DNA of 64,000 nt from Streptomyces sp. NA02950 (lineage in GTDB: Bacteria; Actinomycetota; Actinomycetes; Streptomycetales; Streptomycetaceae): the NCBI RefSeq assembly GCF_013364155.1, contig NZ_CP054916.1, positions 4,709,001 to 4,773,000 on the forward strand. Direction: 5' to 3'. Numbering within the stretch: the first letter of the stretch is position 1; each line of letters starts with the position of its first letter. The position numbers were made by a program, and so were the translations under genes. The notes below the pieces were generated by a model, which worked only from the letters and a program-made list of their open reading frames with translations, ran no database searches and was not told where the DNA came from. Below, one piece after another: positions 9,537 through 18,515 of the stretch.

Positions 9537-10087
9537 CCCACCAGGTTACCGGTGTGACCTCGCCGCCTCGACGCGATATTCCCTTGTGTCCTTATTTGCC
9601 CCTTTTAGTGGGTGTGGGAAACCGGGGGAATTCCTGTGACGTCCATCGTCAAGGAATACGTGCGCATTCCCTGAAAAGGGGCAAAGTGGCGGGCTCAGGA
9701 TGACGGCTTCCCTTGCGGGCGGGGCGAGTTGGCCATGGGTTGTCCACAGGGGGCGGGTGGGGCTCGCCGAGTTATCCACAGCCTGTGTGTGAGATCTGTG
9801 GATGTCGAGGTGATCATTTGGTCCGGCGAGTGCTCGGCGATGGATTCCCCTATCAAACCTCGTTCACACACTCTTTGAGAGAGGAATGACTCACTCCAAA
9901 GAGTTGATCAATGGAATGGTGGTGACAGATGCCCTCTGTCCGGTGATGACAGGGAATGGGTCGACTGCGGTGATCTGTCGACAATGTCGGGCTGGTCTGT
10001 CGACTTATCCCCAGCGCGAGGCCCCGGCCTGTGGATAACTTTTCCCATCGCCCTGGGGACGGTGCCGTCAACCGGCGTCCGCGAAGT
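9537..10087. promoter_or_regulatory. serS upstream region with DnaA-box-like sites and inverted repeats
   Basis: No gene is supported. DnaA-box-like nonamers are TTGTCCACA at 9740, TTATCCACA at 9772 and its complement at 10030. A 12-bp long-range inverted repeat (TTTGCCCCTTTT at 9595, complement at 9674) brackets an inner repeat, TGACG/CGTCA, in the serS leader. ACTCTTTG at 9870 pairs with CAAAGAGT at 9897. Three GTCGAC sites lie between 9960 and 10005. Confidence 0.5.
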
Positions 10088-11023
10088 TCAGGCCCGCCCG
10101 TCCTGGCAGCGCGCCAGCCACTCCGCCGCCTCCGAGAACGCTTCGTCGGAGGTGCCGTGCCGCAGCGGCGCGATCTCCGCCGGGTCCACGCCCGCCCGCG
10201 GATACGAGCCCAGGAAGCGCACCTTCGGGCAGATCCGCTTCAGCCCCATCAGCGCCGAACCCACCCGCCGGTCGGTGATGTGCCCCTCACAGTCGACCGA
10301 GAAGCAGTAGCGGCCGATGCCCTCGCCGGTCGGGCGGGATTCGATCCGCATCAGGTTGACGCCGCGCGCCGCGAATTCCTGGAGCAGTTCCAGCAGCGCA
10401 CCCGGGTGGTCGTCGCCGAGCCAGATCACCACGGACGTCTTGTCCGCGCCGGTCCGGGCGGCGGGCCGCGCGGGACGGCCGACCAGCACAAAGCGGGTCA
10501 TCGCGTTCTGTGCGTCGTGGATGCCGGTGACCAGCGGCTCCAGACCGTACTTCGGCGCCGCGAACTCACCCGCGAACGCCGCGTCGTACCGCCCCTCCTG
10601 CACCAGTCGGGCACCGTCCGCGTTCGAGGCCGCCGACTCCCACTGGGCGTCCGGCAGCTGGCCCGCCAGCCAGTTGCGCACCTGCGGCTGGGCGACCGGA
10701 TGCCCGGTCACCGTCTTGACGTCCGCCAGCGCCGTGCCCGGCCGGACCAGCAGCGCGAAGCTGATCGAGAGCAGCACCTCGCGGTAGATCATCAGTGGAT
10801 CACCGGTGGCCAGCTCGTCCAGGGTCGCGTTGACCCCGCCCTCCACCGAGTTCTCGATCGGCACCAGGGCGGCCGCCGCCGCGCTGGTGCGCACGGCGTC
10901 CAGGGTGGCCGGGACCGAGACCATGGGGACCAGTTCGCGCGTGGCGGCCTCCGGCATGGACCGCAGCGCGGCCTCGGTGAAGGTGCCCTCGGGGCCGAGG
11001 TACGTATAGCGGCTGGCCGACAT
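10088..11023 (-). CDS. pheA: prephenate dehydratase
   Basis: This enzyme converts prephenate to phenylpyruvate in phenylalanine synthesis. At 311 residues it is a monofunctional actinobacterial form without chorismate mutase. Residues 1-190 are the catalytic domain (YLGPEGTFTEAAL start, catalytic TRF in NAMTRFVLVGR). The C-terminal ACT domain carries HPGALLELL and IESRP, which bind phenylalanine for feedback inhibition. ATG 11023 is 8 bases after GGGAG; a GTG one codon upstream is possible. It is separated from dtpA by about 185 bases. Confidence 0.96.
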   Translation of the reverse strand: MSASRYTYLGPEGTFTEAALRSMPEAATRELVPMVSVPATLDAVRTSAAAAALVPIENSVEGGVNATLDELATGDPLMIYREVLLSISFALLVRPGTALADVKTVTGHPVAQPQVRNWLAGQLPDAQWESAASNADGARLVQEGRYDAAFAGEFAAPKYGLEPLVTGIHDAQNAMTRFVLVGRPARPAARTGADKTSVVIWLGDDHPGALLELLQEFAARGVNLMRIESRPTGEGIGRYCFSVDCEGHITDRRVGSALMGLKRICPKVRFLGSYPRAGVDPAEIAPLRHGTSDEAFSEAAEWLARCQDGRA

Positions 11024-11208
11024 CACGGTGGCTCCCTGTGATCAGACGAGAACCGCCACGATACCCAGCGGCTCTCGTATGGTGCCCACGACCGGGGATC
11101 GCCCGCGGCCCGGGAGGCCCGGCGGCTCCGGCGGACGGGGTCGATAACAACTGATTCGACTGCTCCGGCCGATGAGACGGATTTGATGGATTCGACGGAT
11201 TCCGCGGC

Positions 11209-12525
11209 TCATCCTTCCAAGAGTGCCTGACCGACGTACTCCCCCGGAGCGCAGCCGCCCGGCACCGCGAACAGCGCGCTCGCCTCGTGCCGCAGGAAGC
11301 GTGAGAGGTCGTCGCCCAGGTCCAGCTTCCGCTGCACCGGCACGAACCCCTTCATCGGATCCGCCTGCCAGGCGATGAACAGCAGCCCGGCGTCCGGCGC
11401 CCCGTCCTCGCGGAAGCCGTCGTGGTACGAGAAGGGCCGCCGCAGCATGGCCGCGCCCTGGTTCGACGCGGGCGCCGCCACCCGGACGTGGGCCGCCCCG
11501 GCGATGGCCAGCGAGCCGTCCCCGTTCACCTTGTCCAGCCGGACCGGGGTGTCCTCCGTACCGCCGGACAGCGGGGCGCCGTCGGACTTGCGGCGTCCGA
11601 TCACCTTCTCCTGCCGCTCGAGGGAGAGGTGGTCCCAGGAGTCCAGCAGCATCCGGATCCGCCGGACCACCGCGTAGGAGCCGTGCGCCATCCAGGCGGG
11701 CTCGCCCTCCGCGGGCACGAACACCCGCCGCTGGAAGTCCTCGTCCGACGGCTTGGGGTTGTTGGTGCCGTCGATCTGGCCCATCAGATTGCGGGCCGTC
11801 ATGGGACGGCCGGTGGCGCCGGGCGTGCGGTTGAAGCCGGTCATCTGCCAGCGCAGCCGGGCGGTGCCGCGCGCCTCGCGCTGGAGGGCGCGCAGCGCGT
11901 GAAAGGCGACCAGCCCGTCGTCGGCACCGATCTGGATCCACAGATCGCCGTTGCTGCGCTTGGCGTCCAGCGCGTCCGAGGCGAAGTCGGGCAGCGGGGC
12001 CAGCGCCGTCGGTAGCCGGTCCCTCAGCCCCGCCCGGCCGAAGAAGGTCCGGCCGAAACCGAAGGTGACGGTGAGGGAGGAGGGGCCCGCGTCGAGCGCG
12101 ATCCCCGTGTCGTCCGGCGGTGCCTCGCCCTCGGTCAGCTGCCCGGCCGTCCTCGACCAGCGGCGCAGCAGCGCGGCGATCGCCTTGCGGTCCGCGCGGG
12201 GGGCGAGGTCGAAGGCGACCAGATGCCCGTGGGCCTGGAGCGGGGTGGTGATCCCCGCCTGGTGTCTGCCGTGGAACGGCACGGTGGTGCCGCCCACCGA
12301 GGTGAGCGGCTCCGGGTCCGAGCGCCTGGCCTCGGCGGCGTACGCACCGGCGGCGGCGCCCGCCACCAGCCCGGCCGCGCCCGCGGCGCCCGCCGTGCCC
12401 AGCAGGCGGCGGCGGGAGATCCGCGCGCCGGGGCTCTCCGGCCCGTCCTTCCCCCGGTCCTTCTCCTCGTGGTCGTTCCCGGGGCTCTTCCTCGGCTCCC
12501 GCTGGGTGTGCTGCTGCGTTGTCAT
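11209..12525 (-). CDS. dtpA: Tat-exported Dyp-type haem peroxidase (DtpA)
   Basis: This is a 438-residue secreted dye-decolorising peroxidase. The twin-arginine signal SRRRLLGTAGAAGAAG is at about residues 38-53. The distal GXXDG motif appears as GQIDG and the proximal haem histidine in GAAHVRVAAP. In Streptomyces lividans the equivalent enzyme is needed for maturation of the radical copper oxidase GlxA and works with Sco and EcuC, whose genes lie just upstream here. Its start overlaps the CopCD stop (ATGA), so it ends a copper operon. Confidence 0.93.
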   Translation of the reverse strand: MTTQQHTQREPRKSPGNDHEEKDRGKDGPESPGARISRRRLLGTAGAAGAAGLVAGAAAGAYAAEARRSDPEPLTSVGGTTVPFHGRHQAGITTPLQAHGHLVAFDLAPRADRKAIAALLRRWSRTAGQLTEGEAPPDDTGIALDAGPSSLTVTFGFGRTFFGRAGLRDRLPTALAPLPDFASDALDAKRSNGDLWIQIGADDGLVAFHALRALQREARGTARLRWQMTGFNRTPGATGRPMTARNLMGQIDGTNNPKPSDEDFQRRVFVPAEGEPAWMAHGSYAVVRRIRMLLDSWDHLSLERQEKVIGRRKSDGAPLSGGTEDTPVRLDKVNGDGSLAIAGAAHVRVAAPASNQGAAMLRRPFSYHDGFREDGAPDAGLLFIAWQADPMKGFVPVQRKLDLGDDLSRFLRHEASALFAVPGGCAPGEYVGQALLEG

Positions 12526-14636
12526 TGCGCGATCTTCACGGTCTTCGTCTCCGTCACCTGGTCGATGTCGGAGGTGCGTACGGTCAGGGAGATCTGCCAG
12601 GCGCCGCCCAGGGGCAGCTTCACGCTCTCGGTGCTCCAGTGTCCGGTGGACAGGTGCTCCAGTGGTACCCGGAGCGGTCCGATGGACTTCTCCTTGAGGG
12701 TCAGCGAGAGCTTGACCTCCTCGGCGTCCACGGGCCGGTCGGCCCGGTCGAGGAGGAAGACATGGAGCGTGTTGTCCCCGGCGAGCGCCGGGTCGAGCAT
12801 GACCACGGCGTTGCCGCGGCCGCTCTTGCTGCCGGTGTCGTACGGGATCTCCACGCTCACCGGGTCGACGCCCAGCGGATCGGGCGCGGCCGCGGCGGCG
12901 GGCTGCCCGGTCTCGGCCCGGCCGGGCTGGGTGCCGCTGAGCACGGTGGCCACCGCGAGCAGCACCACGGCCACGAGCGTCTCGGCCAGCACCGAGCGGC
13001 GCAGTGCGCTGCGCACCGGGTCGGCGTCCCGCTTGCGCTGGGCGGCGGTCCTGTCGACGGCGGCCCGCTGGCGGGCGAGCTGGGCGGTGCGCACGGGGTC
13101 GTCCGTGGCGGTGTCATCGGAGTCGTCGTCCGCGGAGGCGTCGTCCTCCGACGCGTCCGAGCCCTTGGCGCCGGAACCGGTGCCGGACCGTACGGCGGCC
13201 GTGCGGTCCGCCCGTCCGGCCGTCGCCGCCGCCGTGACCCTGGCCTTCTTCGCCCCGGTCTCGGCGTCCGCCTCCTCGTCGGTCCCGGCGTTCTCGGTCC
13301 CGGCGTTCTTCTCCGCCGCGTCCGTCAGACGTCCCGTCCAGCGGCGCGAGACCGCGGCGACACCCACCAGCACCGCCATCAGGCCGACCTTGAGCAGCAG
13401 CCACTTCCCGTATTCGGTGCCGGTCAGCGCCTTCCACGAACCCACCTGCCGCCACGACTGGTAGAGGCCGGTGAGCACCAGGGCCACCACCGAGCCGAAG
13501 GCCAGCCGGGAGAAGCGGCGCACCGCCGTCCGGCCGACCGGTTCACCCGCGCGCAGCGCCACCGCCAGCGCCGCCAGTCCGCCGAGCCACACCCCGACCG
13601 CGAGCAGATGGATCACGTCCACCGGCATCGCCAGCTCCTTCTGGATGCCGACGGAGGCGTGTTCGGCCATCGCCCAGGTCGCGGCGATCCCCACCGCGAC
13701 CACCGTGCCGCCGAAGCCGAGCCCGAAGGCCAGGTCCTGACGGCGCCCGTGGTCGATCACCACGTCGTCCCCGTCGTCGCCCGCCGCCTTCGCCGCCTCG
13801 GCCTCCTCGGTGTGCCGGGTGTACGTGCCGAAGAGCACCGCCAGGAAGACCGCCGCCGCGCCGAGCAGCAGCAGCCGCGACAGCATCGCCGCGCCCGGTT
13901 TGGTGGACAGCACGTCGCCGAGCCCGCCGAGGTCGAAGACCGCGCCGATCCCCTCGCCCCCGGTGTACGGGCCGCGCAGCAGCAACAGCGCCAGGGTGGC
14001 CGCGAACAGCGTCACCCAGCCGCCGACGGCGATCTTGCGGACCGACCGCGAGGACCGGCAGACCCCGGCGAACACGCTCGCACCGACCAGCGCCGCGAAA
14101 CCGCCGTAGGCCGCGTAGCGCCCGATCCCGTACAGCGTGCCGACGGTGCTGTCGGACTCCCCGCCCTTGGACACCTTGACGGTGGTCTCGGACGGGGCGC
14201 CGATGGAGAAGGTGGTCGCGCCGTTGACCGGGTGGCTGTCCTCCGAGACCACCTTCCACGCCACCGTGAACGTGCCCTCCGGCAGCCCGGAGTGCAGCCT
14301 GACCGCGGCGGTCGAGGTCTTCCCGGCCACATGGCCGGGCTTCCCGGTGTCCACGCGCTTGCCCTTGGGGTCGAGCACGCGCACCGAGTCGTCGGAGAGC
14401 AGCACGCCCTCCGAGAAGTTCAGCGTGACCTCCGTGGGCGCCGTCTTCACCACCGACCCGTCGCGCGGGTCGGTCGAGGTGAGCGCGGCGTGCGCGGACG
14501 CGGTGTTCGCGCCGACGGTCAGCGCGCACAGCAGCGCGGCGAGCAGGGTCGCGCAGACCGCCGCCAGCCGCCGGGCGGTGACGGCGACGGTGGTCCTGGC
14601 GGTCCCGGCCGAGGTCGGGGAGGTCAGCGAGGGCAT
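12522..14636 (-). CDS. CopC-CopD copper resistance fusion protein
   Basis: This is a 704-residue membrane protein. A signal peptide is followed by a CopC domain whose mature N-terminus would be HAALTSTDP, giving the N-terminal histidine copper ligand; SEDSHPVNG supplies a second histidine. The middle part is a CopD-type bundle of about nine helices (LYGIGRYAAYGGFAALVGAS onward). A long acidic linker (TDEEADAETGAKK to DDPVRTAQ) and a C-terminal extracytoplasmic YtkA-like domain follow. It probably moves copper across or beside the membrane. It sits between ecuC and dtpA. Confidence 0.9.
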   Translation of the reverse strand: MPSLTSPTSAGTARTTVAVTARRLAAVCATLLAALLCALTVGANTASAHAALTSTDPRDGSVVKTAPTEVTLNFSEGVLLSDDSVRVLDPKGKRVDTGKPGHVAGKTSTAAVRLHSGLPEGTFTVAWKVVSEDSHPVNGATTFSIGAPSETTVKVSKGGESDSTVGTLYGIGRYAAYGGFAALVGASVFAGVCRSSRSVRKIAVGGWVTLFAATLALLLLRGPYTGGEGIGAVFDLGGLGDVLSTKPGAAMLSRLLLLGAAAVFLAVLFGTYTRHTEEAEAAKAAGDDGDDVVIDHGRRQDLAFGLGFGGTVVAVGIAATWAMAEHASVGIQKELAMPVDVIHLLAVGVWLGGLAALAVALRAGEPVGRTAVRRFSRLAFGSVVALVLTGLYQSWRQVGSWKALTGTEYGKWLLLKVGLMAVLVGVAAVSRRWTGRLTDAAEKNAGTENAGTDEEADAETGAKKARVTAAATAGRADRTAAVRSGTGSGAKGSDASEDDASADDDSDDTATDDPVRTAQLARQRAAVDRTAAQRKRDADPVRSALRRSVLAETLVAVVLLAVATVLSGTQPGRAETGQPAAAAAPDPLGVDPVSVEIPYDTGSKSGRGNAVVMLDPALAGDNTLHVFLLDRADRPVDAEEVKLSLTLKEKSIGPLRVPLEHLSTGHWSTESVKLPLGGAWQISLTVRTSDIDQVTETKTVKIAQ

Positions 14637-14642
14637 CGGGCG

Positions 14643-15131
14643 TCAGTCCTTGGGGCGGTACGTCGTCGGCTCGACCGGGACTTTGATCTCGATGGGGTCG
14701 GAGGTCGCGAAATGCAGGGTGAACTCGACCTTCTCACCGACCTTCGGCCGGTGGGTCAGTTTTGTCAGCATCAGATGATCTCCGCCGCCGGCCAGCTCCA
14801 GCCGCCCGTTCGCCGGAATGTCGAGCGAACTCACCTGCTTCATCCGGTTGTCCGTGGTGTGGTGCAGGGTGACGTCGGAGGCGAGCGGGGTGGTGACGGA
14901 GGTCAGCCGGTCCGCGCCACCGGTGTTCCGCACGGTCAGGAAGCCCGCGGCCATGTCGTCCATCGACGGCTGGGGGAGATACGCACCGCTGACGGACAGC
15001 TTCGGACGGCCGCCGCCGTCCTTGCCGCTCCCGCCGTCGTCGCCGCCGGGTCCGCAGGCGGCGAGCGCCGCGCACAGGCCGACGGCGAGCGACGCGGCGG
15101 CGGTCTTGCGGAGGTGGGCGCCGCCGGTCAC
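14643..15131 (-). CDS. ecuC: PCu(A)C copper chaperone lipoprotein (EcuC-like)
   Basis: This is a 162-residue lipoprotein with lipobox LAAC near residue 26. The PCu(A)C copper(I) site is visible as His in TLHHTTDNRM, the following Met, and the distal HLM in GGGDHLML. Such proteins hand copper(I) to Sco and to the CuA centre of cytochrome c oxidase. The start is GTG 15131, overlapping the Sco stop as GTGA. The order sco-ecuC-copCD-dtpA matches the extracellular copper cluster described in Streptomyces lividans. Confidence 0.92.
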   Translation of the reverse strand: MTGGAHLRKTAAASLAVGLCAALAACGPGGDDGGSGKDGGGRPKLSVSGAYLPQPSMDDMAAGFLTVRNTGGADRLTSVTTPLASDVTLHHTTDNRMKQVSSLDIPANGRLELAGGGDHLMLTKLTHRPKVGEKVEFTLHFATSDPIEIKVPVEPTTYRPKD

Positions 15132-15796
15132 GGGTTCTGCCCCTTGACGATCTTCGGCAGGTCCTTGGTGTACTGCTCGGCGGTGGTGCCCGTGGTGTAG
15201 ATCCAGTGCCCCTTGTTGTCCTGGGGCGCGTAGCCGACCACCTCGGCGCCGTGGCCGACGGTGATGCTGCCGTCCTTCTCCTTCTTCGGCTTGTCGACGT
15301 AGATGCCGAGCGTCCGGGCGGCGGCCTGGATGGTGTCGAACTCGCCGGTGAGACCGACGAAGTCGGTGCCGCCCTGGGCGTTGAGCCAGGAGCGGATCCG
15401 CTTGGGGGTGTCGCGGGCCGGATCGGTGGTGACGAAGACGACGCGGAGCTTGTCGCGCTCGGCCTTGGAGAGCTTCTTCTCCGCGATACCGAGGTTGCTC
15501 ATGGACAGCGGGCAGACGTCCGGGCAGTGGGTGTAGCCGAAGAAGAGCAGGGTGGGACGGCCCTTGGTCTCCTTGATCAGGTCGTACTTCTTGCCGTCGG
15601 TGTCGGTCAGGACCAGGTCCGGCTTGGCCTTCTCGTTGCCCTTGTCGAGCGAGATCGCCTTCCCCGACTGCCGGCCGCCCTTGACCTCGGCGGTGGCCGC
15701 TTTCCCCTTGTCGCCGTCGCCGTCGGAGCCGCCACAGGCGGTCAGCGCGAGTGCGGCGGCGGCGACAACAGCGGTGCCCAGGATGGTGGTGCGCAT
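15128..15796 (-). CDS. sco: Sco1/SenC-family copper chaperone lipoprotein
   Basis: This is a 222-residue thioredoxin-fold lipoprotein. The lipobox LTAC is near residue 19. The CxxxC copper site is in YTHCPDVCP and the third ligand histidine in TVGHGAEV. Sco proteins metallate the CuA site of cytochrome c oxidase. ATG 15796 is chosen because it begins the lipoprotein signal; the open frame continues upstream with no signal-like sequence. It is translationally coupled to ecuC and follows ycnI after a 156-base gap that could hold its own promoter. Confidence 0.93.
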   Translation of the reverse strand: MRTTILGTAVVAAAALALTACGGSDGDGDKGKAATAEVKGGRQSGKAISLDKGNEKAKPDLVLTDTDGKKYDLIKETKGRPTLLFFGYTHCPDVCPLSMSNLGIAEKKLSKAERDKLRVVFVTTDPARDTPKRIRSWLNAQGGTDFVGLTGEFDTIQAAARTLGIYVDKPKKEKDGSITVGHGAEVVGYAPQDNKGHWIYTTGTTAEQYTKDLPKIVKGQNP

Positions 15797-15952
15797 GGAG
15801 CTGTTCTCCCGTGAGAGGTGTGGATCGGTGGTGTGTGCGTGGGTACGGACGTGCGGGCGGCGGGCGGAGGGCCCGCCGCCCCGGTGTGACCGCGGCGCCG
15901 GGTCAGGACGCGCGCGGTCACACCGTGAGGTCACGCCGTGGACACCGGTGGG

Positions 15953-16705
15953 TCAGGCGGAGCGGCGGCGGCTCGCGAGAACACCGAAGGCGACACCGGC
16001 GGCGCCGACGACGATGCCCGCGATGCCCAGCACCCGGGCGGTGGTGTCACTGCTGTCGCCGTCCGAGTCGGCGGCCGCGGTCTTCTCGCCGTCCTCGCCC
16101 TTGTCGTCGCCCTTGTCGTCGTCCTTGTGACCGGCGGGCGTCGCGCCGTGCGCGTCCGAGCCCTCGGCCGGGGCGACCAGCTTGAGGACCGGTGCCGGGT
16201 TCTCCGGCTCGGCCTCGCCCTCCTTGGGCTCCTCGATCCAGCGCACGACCTCCTTGTTGTCGTACGTCTGGAGCGCCTTGAAGACGAGCTGGTCGGCGTC
16301 CTCGGGCAGCTCGCCGACGGAGAGCGGGAACTGCTGGAACTGGCCCGGTTCGATCTTGCCGCCGGTCCAGGTGACCCTGCTGACCGCCTCGGTGATCTTC
16401 TCGCCGTGCATCTCGATCGGCTTGGCCAGCTTGGTCTTGGTGACCTTCACCTTCCAGCCGGGCACCGGCTGTGGCATGACCGAGGCGAGCGGATGGTCGG
16501 TCGGCAGCGTGACCTCCAGCTTGGTGGTCGAGGAGTCGTCACGCTCGTTGGGCACCTTGAAGTTGACGGTGCTGTAGCCGCCCTTCTCGGCCTCTCCGGG
16601 CTGCACGGTGACATGCGCGAAGGCGGGGCCGGCGGCGAGCAGCACCAGGCCGCCCGCGGTGAGGGCACCGAGAACCGGCAGACGACGAAGACGCATGGTG
16701 TTCAT
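15953..16705 (-). CDS. YcnI-family (DUF1775) copper-binding membrane protein
   Basis: This is a 250-residue protein exported by a signal peptide ending AFA, so the mature protein starts with HVTVQPGE. The N-terminal histidine is the YcnI copper(II) ligand. One DUF1775 beta domain, an acidic and lysine-rich linker (KDDDKGDDKGEDGEK) and a C-terminal anchor (VLGIAGIVVGAAGVAFGVLA) followed by RRRS are seen. ATG 16705 has GGAG upstream. It heads the leftward copper cluster. Confidence 0.92.
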   Translation of the reverse strand: MNTMRLRRLPVLGALTAGGLVLLAAGPAFAHVTVQPGEAEKGGYSTVNFKVPNERDDSSTTKLEVTLPTDHPLASVMPQPVPGWKVKVTKTKLAKPIEMHGEKITEAVSRVTWTGGKIEPGQFQQFPLSVGELPEDADQLVFKALQTYDNKEVVRWIEEPKEGEAEPENPAPVLKLVAPAEGSDAHGATPAGHKDDDKGDDKGEDGEKTAAADSDGDSSDTTARVLGIAGIVVGAAGVAFGVLASRRRSA

Positions 16706-16805
16706 GGGAGTACTCCAGGGATCCGCATACGGATGATCAGTGGGTGGCGCGCGTGCGGCGAGGCCGCGGCCGCCCTCCGGACCCGCTGGAGGAGCGTCGC
16801 GTCGG

Positions 16806-17633
16806 TCAGGCCGCGAGGTCGTGGCGCGGCGGGCCCCGTCTGATCACGCTGTGCTGGAGTACGAGGGCGGTGGTGGCGCCCTCGTCGGGCTCGGCCCGGC
16901 GCGGTCGCCGCGGCCCGGCCGACGGCAGCCCGGCGAGCCCGGTCAGCAGGGCCCGCACCAGCCGCAGCGCGGCGCGCAGACCCCGGACGAGCGCCACCTC
17001 GGCCACCTCGCGCGCCCCCTCCACCGACAGCCCCACCGCCCGCCACACGGCCATCTCGCCGCGGCGCAGCAGCCAGCCCATGACGACGGCGGCCAGCAGA
17101 TGCCCCAGCGCCATGGGCAGCGACGGCAGCAGGCCGTCGAGACCGGGGCCGTGCGCACCGCCCGGCAGGGCGGAGAGGGGCGCGGAGTGCATGGTGTGTG
17201 CGGCGTGCACGTCCTGGACCGAGGACGGGTCGATACCCGCGCGCTCGACGATCCGGTGCGCGGTGGCGGCGTCGATCCGGCCGGGCACGGGGGCGCACAG
17301 CAGATGGGCGGCCAGGCTGATCACCCGGCCCTCCTGTCCGTCGGCCCGCAGGGCGGCGGCCGCCTGCTGCTGTCCGAGCCCGAACACGGTGTGCAGGACC
17401 AGCTGGCCCAGGGCCAGCACCGTGGCGATCCCGGGCAGCGAGCGCTCCCGCCCGGCCAGCGGCACCACCACCGAGAACAGCGCCGCGGCGCCCACGCCCA
17501 CCGTCCACAGCGGCACCGTCGCGCAGGACGCGAGCACATGCCCGGCCGCGGACAGCACAACGCAGACCGCGGTGAACACCGCGGCCCGCAGCATGCGCAG
17601 ATCGGCGCCCGCACGGGCGACAGAGGAAGCCAT
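16806..17633 (-). CDS. membrane protein of unknown function
   Basis: This is a 275-residue polytopic membrane protein with hydrophobic segments around residues 15-35, 45-62, 73-95 and 185-205. A His-containing extracytoplasmic stretch (VHAAHTMHSAP) could bind metal, which would fit the copper genes beside it, but this is inference. ATG 17633 is chosen as the start of a compact membrane protein; the frame is open 21 codons further. It precedes ycnI by about 100 bases and may belong to the same transcript. The family is common in Streptomyces and unnamed. Confidence 0.7.
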   Translation of the reverse strand: MASSVARAGADLRMLRAAVFTAVCVVLSAAGHVLASCATVPLWTVGVGAAALFSVVVPLAGRERSLPGIATVLALGQLVLHTVFGLGQQQAAAALRADGQEGRVISLAAHLLCAPVPGRIDAATAHRIVERAGIDPSSVQDVHAAHTMHSAPLSALPGGAHGPGLDGLLPSLPMALGHLLAAVVMGWLLRRGEMAVWRAVGLSVEGAREVAEVALVRGLRAALRLVRALLTGLAGLPSAGPRRPRRAEPDEGATTALVLQHSVIRRGPPRHDLAA

Positions 17634-17834
17634 GGCCGCGCCATCATCCCACTGGGCAAATGCGTTACCTACGGCGGGTAGGGCGTACCGGCGCACACCG
17701 GGACAGGCCCATACACCGGTGCGCCCACCGTGCGCGTCCGCCGAATGAGCGGAGTCACGTCAATCGCACGCTTACGGACCATGGACCCAGGCAATACGTA
17801 ACGGTATGTCGAGCCGCGGCCGGGAGGCTGGAGC

Positions 17835-18338
17835 ATGAGCATCTGGTGGTCACTCCATTTGCCCCGCGAGGCGGCGAGCGTTCCCCTCGCACGACGACTA
17901 CTCCTCGGCACGATGGAGACGGCCGGGGTGGACCCGGAGATCTCCTACGACCTGTCGGTCGCCCTCTCCGAGGCATGTGCGAACGCGGTGGAGCACGGCG
18001 GAGCCGACGGCACGGGGGGTGATTACCGGGTCACGGCCTTCATCGACGGCGACACCTGCCGTATCGAGGTCACCGACTCGGGGCCGGGATTCGCCCAGCG
18101 CGGCACCGTCCGTCGTGGACCGCGCACCCGCAGTGAGCGGCGGCCCGCCACCCCGCGCAGACCCCAGCATCCGCACGGTCCGGCTCCCGCGCAGGCGGAG
18201 CACGGCCGGGGGCTGTTCCTCATCGAGGCCCTCACCGACCATGTCCGCTACCGCGACCGGCCGGGCCGCGGCGGCGTGGTGGTGAGCTTCGACAAGATCC
18301 TCAAGTGGCGTGAGGACTCGCTGCTCAGGGCGTCCTGA
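17835..18338 (+). CDS. anti-sigma-factor-like ATP-binding protein (HATPase)
   Basis: This is a 167-residue RsbW/SpoIIAB-type GHKL ATPase. The N-box SEACANAVEHG is near residue 46 and the G1 box DSGPGF near 80; a lysine/arginine-rich insertion follows before the G2 region GRGLFLIEAL. Streptomyces carries many such kinases that hold sigma factors or regulate anti-sigma antagonists. ATG 17835 follows GGAG. It is transcribed away from the membrane protein gene; ATACGTAACGGTAT about 40 bases upstream may belong to its promoter. Confidence 0.88.
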   Translation: MSIWWSLHLPREAASVPLARRLLLGTMETAGVDPEISYDLSVALSEACANAVEHGGADGTGGDYRVTAFIDGDTCRIEVTDSGPGFAQRGTVRRGPRTRSERRPATPRRPQHPHGPAPAQAEHGRGLFLIEALTDHVRYRDRPGRGGVVVSFDKILKWREDSLLRAS

Positions 18339-18374
18339 CGGGGGCACGACGCGGGCAACGGGCCGCAGCCGAGG

Positions 18375-18500
18375 TCAGCGGATATCGCGGTACGGGACCT
18401 CCGGGAGATATGTGGACCAGTCGGCGCGCGACAGGCCGCCGCCCGCACCTTCGCGGACGGCGGCGGTGGCGCGGGCCGGGTCGGCGGGCTCGCTCGTCAT
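18375..18500 (-). CDS. small hypothetical protein (41 aa)
   Basis: This 41-residue reading frame ends with GLSRADWSTYLPEVPYRDIR, which looks like real protein rather than chance sequence. It starts 15 bases after the MocR-like regulator gene and on the same strand, so it probably shares its transcript. No ribosome site is obvious before ATG 18500. Function is unknown. Confidence 0.5.
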   Translation of the reverse strand: MTSEPADPARATAAVREGAGGGLSRADWSTYLPEVPYRDIR

Positions 18501-18515
18501 GGCTCGGGCCGTCGC

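Noticed and set aside
9740..10038. Chromosomal oriC
   Set aside because: Only three DnaA-box-like sites and no dnaA/dnaN/rpmH neighbours; a Streptomyces oriC has many more boxes.
12519..15200. 893-residue open frame antisense to CopCD and ecuC
   Set aside because: Shadow of strongly supported copper genes; no start site and no recognisable motif.
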